A DNA stretch of 44,328 nt, from contig JANXVH010000044.1 of NCBI GenBank assembly GCA_025351765.1, forward strand, positions 1-44,328, written 5' to 3'. Below the pieces are notes generated by a model. That model was not told where the DNA came from, did no database searches, and saw nothing but the letters and a program-made list of their open reading frames with translations. This DNA is from Pedobacter sp. (GTDB taxonomy: Bacteria > Bacteroidota > Bacteroidia > Sphingobacteriales > Sphingobacteriaceae). The position numbers and the translations under genes were made by a program. Below, one piece after another: positions 40,624-44,328 of the stretch (its first letter is position 1; every line of letters begins with the position of its first letter).

Positions 40624-42567
40624 TTGTTTACTCAACTAAATATCGTCCCTCGCTGGATCATTTTTTCTTTAGATCTAATTATATGCATGCTTTCGCTATC
40701 CCTGGCATATTTGATTAAATACAATTTTGACCTTTCCAATTTAGACTTCATCGAATTCAGCAGAAATATTGTTTTTGTCACTGCAATTAATAGCGTAGTA
40801 TTCTTCAATGTAAAGACATATTCCGGAATAATAAGATATACCAGTGCGCAAGATAGTATTCGCATACTCTTTTCTGTACTCATAGGCAACGGCATATTTT
40901 TCTTTGTAAATATGATTATTGTCTCATTCGGAGGACATCAATATATTTCCAGTAGTACTTTAGTTGTAAACGGTTTAGCCAGCTTTTTACTATTAATAAC
41001 ATATAGGGTTTTAGTAAAATTTTTCTTCATGTATATTAAAAATCTAAAACTTGATAAAGTTAGGGTAATGATATACGGTGCTGGTGAGGCCGGTGTTGCA
41101 ACTAAAAGGACTTTCGATCACGATAATCGCGTCAATAAAAATATCATTGCTTTTGTGGATGATGATGATAGGAAAGTTGGTAAAACAATTGACGGGGTTA
41201 GGATACTTAACGCTAAGAATTTGATTAACCTCATTATTGAACATGAGTTGGATGAAATTATTTTCGCTTCTTATACCATCCCTATTGAAAAGAAAAATCA
41301 GATAGTTGATGTTTGTTTGGAAAACGACATCCAAGTCTTGAATATTCCCCCAGCGGATGTATGGATTAATGGGGAACTTAAAACTGCGCAAATTCAAAAT
41401 ATAAATATAGAAGATCTTCTTGATCGTAAGTCCATACATATTAATACTGATGGTATAGGTAAGGAGTTAAGAAATAAGAGGGTCCTTATTACAGGTGCTG
41501 CTGGTTCAATTGGCAGTGAAATAGTACGGCAATTGCTGAAATTTGAAGTCGGTTTGATTATTTTGAACGATCAATCTGAAAGTGCACTCCATGAATTATA
41601 TTTGGAACTTTCAGAGACTTATAAGGGTAAGAATTTTCATTCCTATATAGGAGACGTTCGAGATGAAAAAAGGATGGAGGATTTATTTAGTAATTATAAA
41701 CCTCATTATGTGTATCATGCTGCGGCTTATAAGCACGTGCCCATGATGGAAGATAATCCATGCGAGGCGATTAAAACTAATGTGTTTGGAACTAAAACAA
41801 TCGCTGATAAGTCGGTTAAACATGGAGTTCAAAAATTTGTTATGATCTCGACGGATAAGGCAGTTAATCCTACAAACGTAATGGGGGCTTCAAAACGCAT
41901 TGCAGAGATTTATGTACAATCTTTAAACAACTCTTTAAGTGCAGACAATCATATTTTTCAGAACGGTTTAAGTTATATTAATGAATTAGATATTAAGCCG
42001 ATAACTAGGTTTATTACCACGCGTTTTGGCAATGTTCTGGGCTCTAATGGTTCGGTTATTCCTAGATTTAAGCAACAAATCGAAAAAGGTGGGCCTTTGA
42101 CAGTTACGCATCCTGATATTACACGTTACTTTATGACCATTCCTGAAGCTTGCCGATTGGTGTTGGAGGCTGGTTCCATGGGTAAGGGTGGAGAGATTTT
42201 TGTATTTGATATGGGGAAATCCGTTAAAATAGTTGACTTAGCCAAAAAGATGATCCGCTTAGCGGGTCTGATTCCTAATCAAGATATTAAAATTGAATAT
42301 TCCGGCCTTCGTCCAGGAGAGAAGCTTTTTGAGGAATTGCTAAATGATAATGAAAACACAATGCCAACGCATCATGAAAAGATCCTAATTGGCAAAGTAA
42401 GAGAATATGTATTTTCTGAAGTAGAGACGGCAATCCATTCGTTAATCGCATCTGCTAAAAACAGTGAGGACCGCCAGGTTGTTACGAAAATGAAAGCTTT
42501 AGTACAAGAATACAAAAGTCAGAATTCTAAATTTGAAGAATTGGATGTTGTTGATTCCAAGATTTAA
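40624..42567 (+). CDS. UDP-N-acetylglucosamine 4,6-dehydratase, membrane type (PglF/WbpM-like)
   Basis: A 647-residue protein with four N-terminal membrane helices (about 10-32, 47-63, 80-103, 112-134), a first Rossmann domain with YGAGEAG (151-157), and a C-terminal extended SDR domain with TGAAGSIGSE (290-299). The active site has TDK (410-412), M420 and K424 in NVMGASKR; Met in place of the usual Tyr is the rule in this family. It makes a UDP-4-keto-6-deoxy-HexNAc from UDP-GlcNAc. The start is TTG 40624, since the first in-frame ATG is inside the first helix. A TAnnTTTG box is 21 bp upstream. Confidence 0.93.
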   Translation: MFTQLNIVPRWIIFSLDLIICMLSLSLAYLIKYNFDLSNLDFIEFSRNIVFVTAINSVVFFNVKTYSGIIRYTSAQDSIRILFSVLIGNGIFFFVNMIIVSFGGHQYISSSTLVVNGLASFLLLITYRVLVKFFFMYIKNLKLDKVRVMIYGAGEAGVATKRTFDHDNRVNKNIIAFVDDDDRKVGKTIDGVRILNAKNLINLIIEHELDEIIFASYTIPIEKKNQIVDVCLENDIQVLNIPPADVWINGELKTAQIQNINIEDLLDRKSIHINTDGIGKELRNKRVLITGAAGSIGSEIVRQLLKFEVGLIILNDQSESALHELYLELSETYKGKNFHSYIGDVRDEKRMEDLFSNYKPHYVYHAAAYKHVPMMEDNPCEAIKTNVFGTKTIADKSVKHGVQKFVMISTDKAVNPTNVMGASKRIAEIYVQSLNNSLSADNHIFQNGLSYINELDIKPITRFITTRFGNVLGSNGSVIPRFKQQIEKGGPLTVTHPDITRYFMTIPEACRLVLEAGSMGKGGEIFVFDMGKSVKIVDLAKKMIRLAGLIPNQDIKIEYSGLRPGEKLFEELLNDNENTMPTHHEKILIGKVREYVFSEVETAIHSLIASAKNSEDRQVVTKMKALVQEYKSQNSKFEELDVVDSKI

Positions 42568-42583
42568 AAATTATAGCTATTAA

Positions 42584-44209
42584 ATGAGAAAATTATTTTT
42601 AGCTGCCTGCTTGTTACAATCGATTAATTTCACCTCAAGCGCGCAGGACGCCACACCTAATCAGAATATTCCCTATTCTTACCCGTTTTATCAAAAGCTA
42701 AATAAACAGTTTTACGATCGCAACTCAAAATTGCATAGTTCAATCAAAGGTTTTTATGCGGATGATAGTCTTTTAAACTCAAGGTATTCAGAGCTAATGA
42801 AAGTCGGCACCGACAGTTTGAATAGAAGAAGTTGGCTGAGAAGAAAATTGACCGAGGAACATCTACTAAATTTTACAGCACCTGACTACACCGTTTATGC
42901 AGACTTCCTCCCGGATTTTCAAATAGGTCGGGAATTCGACGAATCAAAAACTACCTGGAAAAACACTCGAGGTTTTCAAATTGGAGGTGCCATTGGTAAG
43001 AAGTTTTCTTTTTATACCAATGCATTTGAAAACCAAGGCGTATTTGCTAATTATTTAACGAGATATATTGATTCAAATAAGGTTATACCCAGCGAAGCCG
43101 CAGAAGACCTTAAAATCTCTGGTAAAACTAAAGACTATGCCTACGCAACTGCTTTGCTTTCATTCACGCCAAGCAAATACATTAACATTGCTTTAGGTTA
43201 TGATAAGAACTTTATTGGTGATGGGTATCGTTCTATGCTGCTTTCTGATGTGGCCGCCAACTATTCTTTTTTGCGTTTAAGAACGAGTTTAGGGAATGTA
43301 CAATACCAGACCATATTTTCTTACATGCTCGATAATGGTGCGGAACGACTCACTTCCGATAGACGACTAGGAGCTAGAGGGAAGTGGAATGCCATGCACT
43401 ATATTGACTGGAACGTTAATAATCGCTTATCTATAGGATTCTTTCAGGCCATTACTTGGGCAGATGCGGAACCTGAAGGGAAACGAGGATTTGATTTCAA
43501 TTACGTTCATCCATTTGTATTCCTGAGACCAATTGAAGGCCTTAATGCGGAGTCTCCTGATAAACTTAGGTTAGGATTAAACACGCACTATGAGCTCTTA
43601 GAAAAGACAACTATTTATGGCCAATTCATGTTTGACGAGTTTACGGCAAAGGAAGTTTTTGCCGGGAAAGGATATTGGGCTAATAAATGGGCTGCACAAT
43701 TGGGTTTCCGTGGTTCTGACTTAGCTAATGTTGAGAGCCTGAATTATTTGGTAGAATTCAATACTGCACGGCCTTATACTTATGCCCATTATCAACGAAT
43801 AAGTAACTACTCGGGCATGAACCAGCCTTTAGCTCATCCGCTTGGTGCAAACTTTAGGGAGTTGTTGGGTATAATGAATTATAGTTATCAAAGATTTGAT
43901 TTCCAAGGCCAGGCTACATATGCCAGATATGGCTTAGATACTAAAGGAACAAATTATGGTAAAAACATAAATTTGGGTTATGAAACCCGGTCTGTGCAAT
44001 ATGGAAGTCATGTTGGCCAGGGCATTAAAACAAACCTATACTTCACCGAGCTTAAGGTAGCCTATTTGCTCAACCCTAAATACAACCTCCGATTGGAAAT
44101 TGGGGGGGTATATAGAAGGGAAAGTAGCGAAGGGTTAACTAGCAAAAACACCCAGCTTATTACATTCGGACTAAGGAGTACGTTTAGAAATCTTTACCAA
44201 GACTTCTAA
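42584..44209 (+). CDS. Wzi/RemB-like outer-membrane beta-barrel protein
   Basis: A 541-residue protein with signal peptide 1-20 (ending TSSA/Q). After a short periplasmic region (SFYQKL-like and DDSLLNSRYSELMKVG) the rest is built of amphipathic strands: VYADFLPDFQIGREF, YINIALGYDKNFIGDGYRSMLLSD, SIGFFQAITWAD, and a last strand ITFGLRSTFRNLYQDF. Proteins of the Wzi capsule-assembly family and gliding protein RemB of Flavobacterium share this layout. Its place at the end of the polysaccharide locus favours a surface attachment or assembly role. The gene is 16 bp after the dehydratase. Confidence 0.8.
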   Translation: MRKLFLAACLLQSINFTSSAQDATPNQNIPYSYPFYQKLNKQFYDRNSKLHSSIKGFYADDSLLNSRYSELMKVGTDSLNRRSWLRRKLTEEHLLNFTAPDYTVYADFLPDFQIGREFDESKTTWKNTRGFQIGGAIGKKFSFYTNAFENQGVFANYLTRYIDSNKVIPSEAAEDLKISGKTKDYAYATALLSFTPSKYINIALGYDKNFIGDGYRSMLLSDVAANYSFLRLRTSLGNVQYQTIFSYMLDNGAERLTSDRRLGARGKWNAMHYIDWNVNNRLSIGFFQAITWADAEPEGKRGFDFNYVHPFVFLRPIEGLNAESPDKLRLGLNTHYELLEKTTIYGQFMFDEFTAKEVFAGKGYWANKWAAQLGFRGSDLANVESLNYLVEFNTARPYTYAHYQRISNYSGMNQPLAHPLGANFRELLGIMNYSYQRFDFQGQATYARYGLDTKGTNYGKNINLGYETRSVQYGSHVGQGIKTNLYFTELKVAYLLNPKYNLRLEIGGVYRRESSEGLTSKNTQLITFGLRSTFRNLYQDF

Positions 44210-44256
44210 ATTCAATTTACCTCAAAATAAAATGTAAGCTCGCAATACGGCACATA

Positions 44257-44287
44257 TTGACTTGCTTTGGCACCTGTTATAAATTTG
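44257..44287 (+). promoter_or_regulatory. Bacteroidetes-type promoter at the right edge
   Basis: TTG (44257-44259), a 20-nt spacer and TAAATTTG (44280-44287) fit the Bacteroidetes -33/-7 consensus with the same spacing as the promoter at 12725. A new ATG follows 20 bp later at 44307, so it probably marks the next transcription unit. Confidence 0.55.
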
Positions 44288-44306
44288 GCTTCATAGAAAT
44301 TTCAAT

Positions 44307-44328
44307 ATGGAGCAATCAGAAAACAAAC
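44307..44328 (+). CDS. Start of an unidentified gene, cut by the window end
   Basis: ATG 44307 follows a good promoter and reads MEQSENK before the window ends. Seven codons are too few for identification. The hydrophilic start argues against a signal peptide. It is reported only because promoter and start codon are well placed. Confidence 0.35.

Noticed and set aside
41044..41439. Minus-strand ORF of 131 codons
   Set aside because: It lies inside the PglF/WbpM-like gene in antisense, has no motif and reads as low-complexity Ile/Asn/Phe.

Overview
The window looks like chromosomal DNA of a Bacteroidetes bacterium, most likely Sphingobacteriaceae (Pedobacter-like). The reasons are promoters of the TAnnTTTG type, DUF3108 and DUF3109 genes, a very long multi-SLBB export protein, a Wzi/RemB-like barrel, and frequent TTG/GTG or overlapping starts without clear Shine-Dalgarno sites. 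These are judgements from reading the sequence; no database was searched.

Layout. (1) 1-1118: the end of a DUF3108 gene and a cysteine-rich DUF3109 gene, then a hairpin and what looks like the last 28 codons of a lost minus-strand gene. (2) 1242-10034: an L-fucose utilisation operon. It encodes a secreted GH29 fucosidase, a FucP-type permease, a RhaM-family mutarotase, a UxaA-family dehydratase, an SDR, a FAH-family hydrolase, an amidohydrolase (lactonase) and a second SDR. Together they fit the non-phosphorylating route L-fucose > fuconolactone > L-fuconate > 2-keto-3-deoxy-L-fuconate > 2,4-diketo-3-deoxy-L-fuconate > pyruvate + L-lactate, with a UxaA-type enzyme in the place of the enolase-type fuconate dehydratase. 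(3) 10027-11802: a convergent aminopeptidase P gene. (4) 11803-12796: an AT-rich gap with a palindromic array of 11-bp repeats, a 58-residue zinc-ribbon protein and a good promoter. (5) 12797-44209: a Wzx/Wzy-type surface polysaccharide locus, almost all on the plus strand.

The polysaccharide locus starts with a small barrel protein, Gmd, an SLBB export protein and a Wzz protein. The next block (18315-24592) matches the Pseudomonas Wbp route to UDP-2,3-diacetamido-mannuronic acid: dehydrogenase, aminotransferase, acetyltransferase, oxidoreductase and 2-epimerase. An L-2-hydroxyglutarate oxidase gene (lhgO type) lies inside this block. WbpB-type enzymes discard electrons on 2-oxoglutarate and make 2-hydroxyglutarate, so this neighbour probably regenerates the co-substrate. 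Downstream are acyltransferases, Wzx, an AsnB-type amidotransferase, four glycosyltransferases, Wzy, and a WbpG/HisH/HisF set that should turn the 3-acetamido group into an acetamidino group. The locus ends with a GNAT-aminotransferase fusion, a PglC-type initiating transferase and a PglF/WbpM-type dehydratase, which together point to a 2,4-diamino-2,4,6-trideoxy sugar as the first sugar, and then a Wzi/RemB-like outer-membrane protein.

The main points for follow-up are: the lhgO gene inside the Wbp set; a fusion ORF whose junction carries an A8 run, where loss of one A would restore a normal ATGA gene overlap; a HisF homologue lacking both catalytic aspartates; an SDR with Asn in place of the catalytic Lys; and the 11-bp repeat palindrome.
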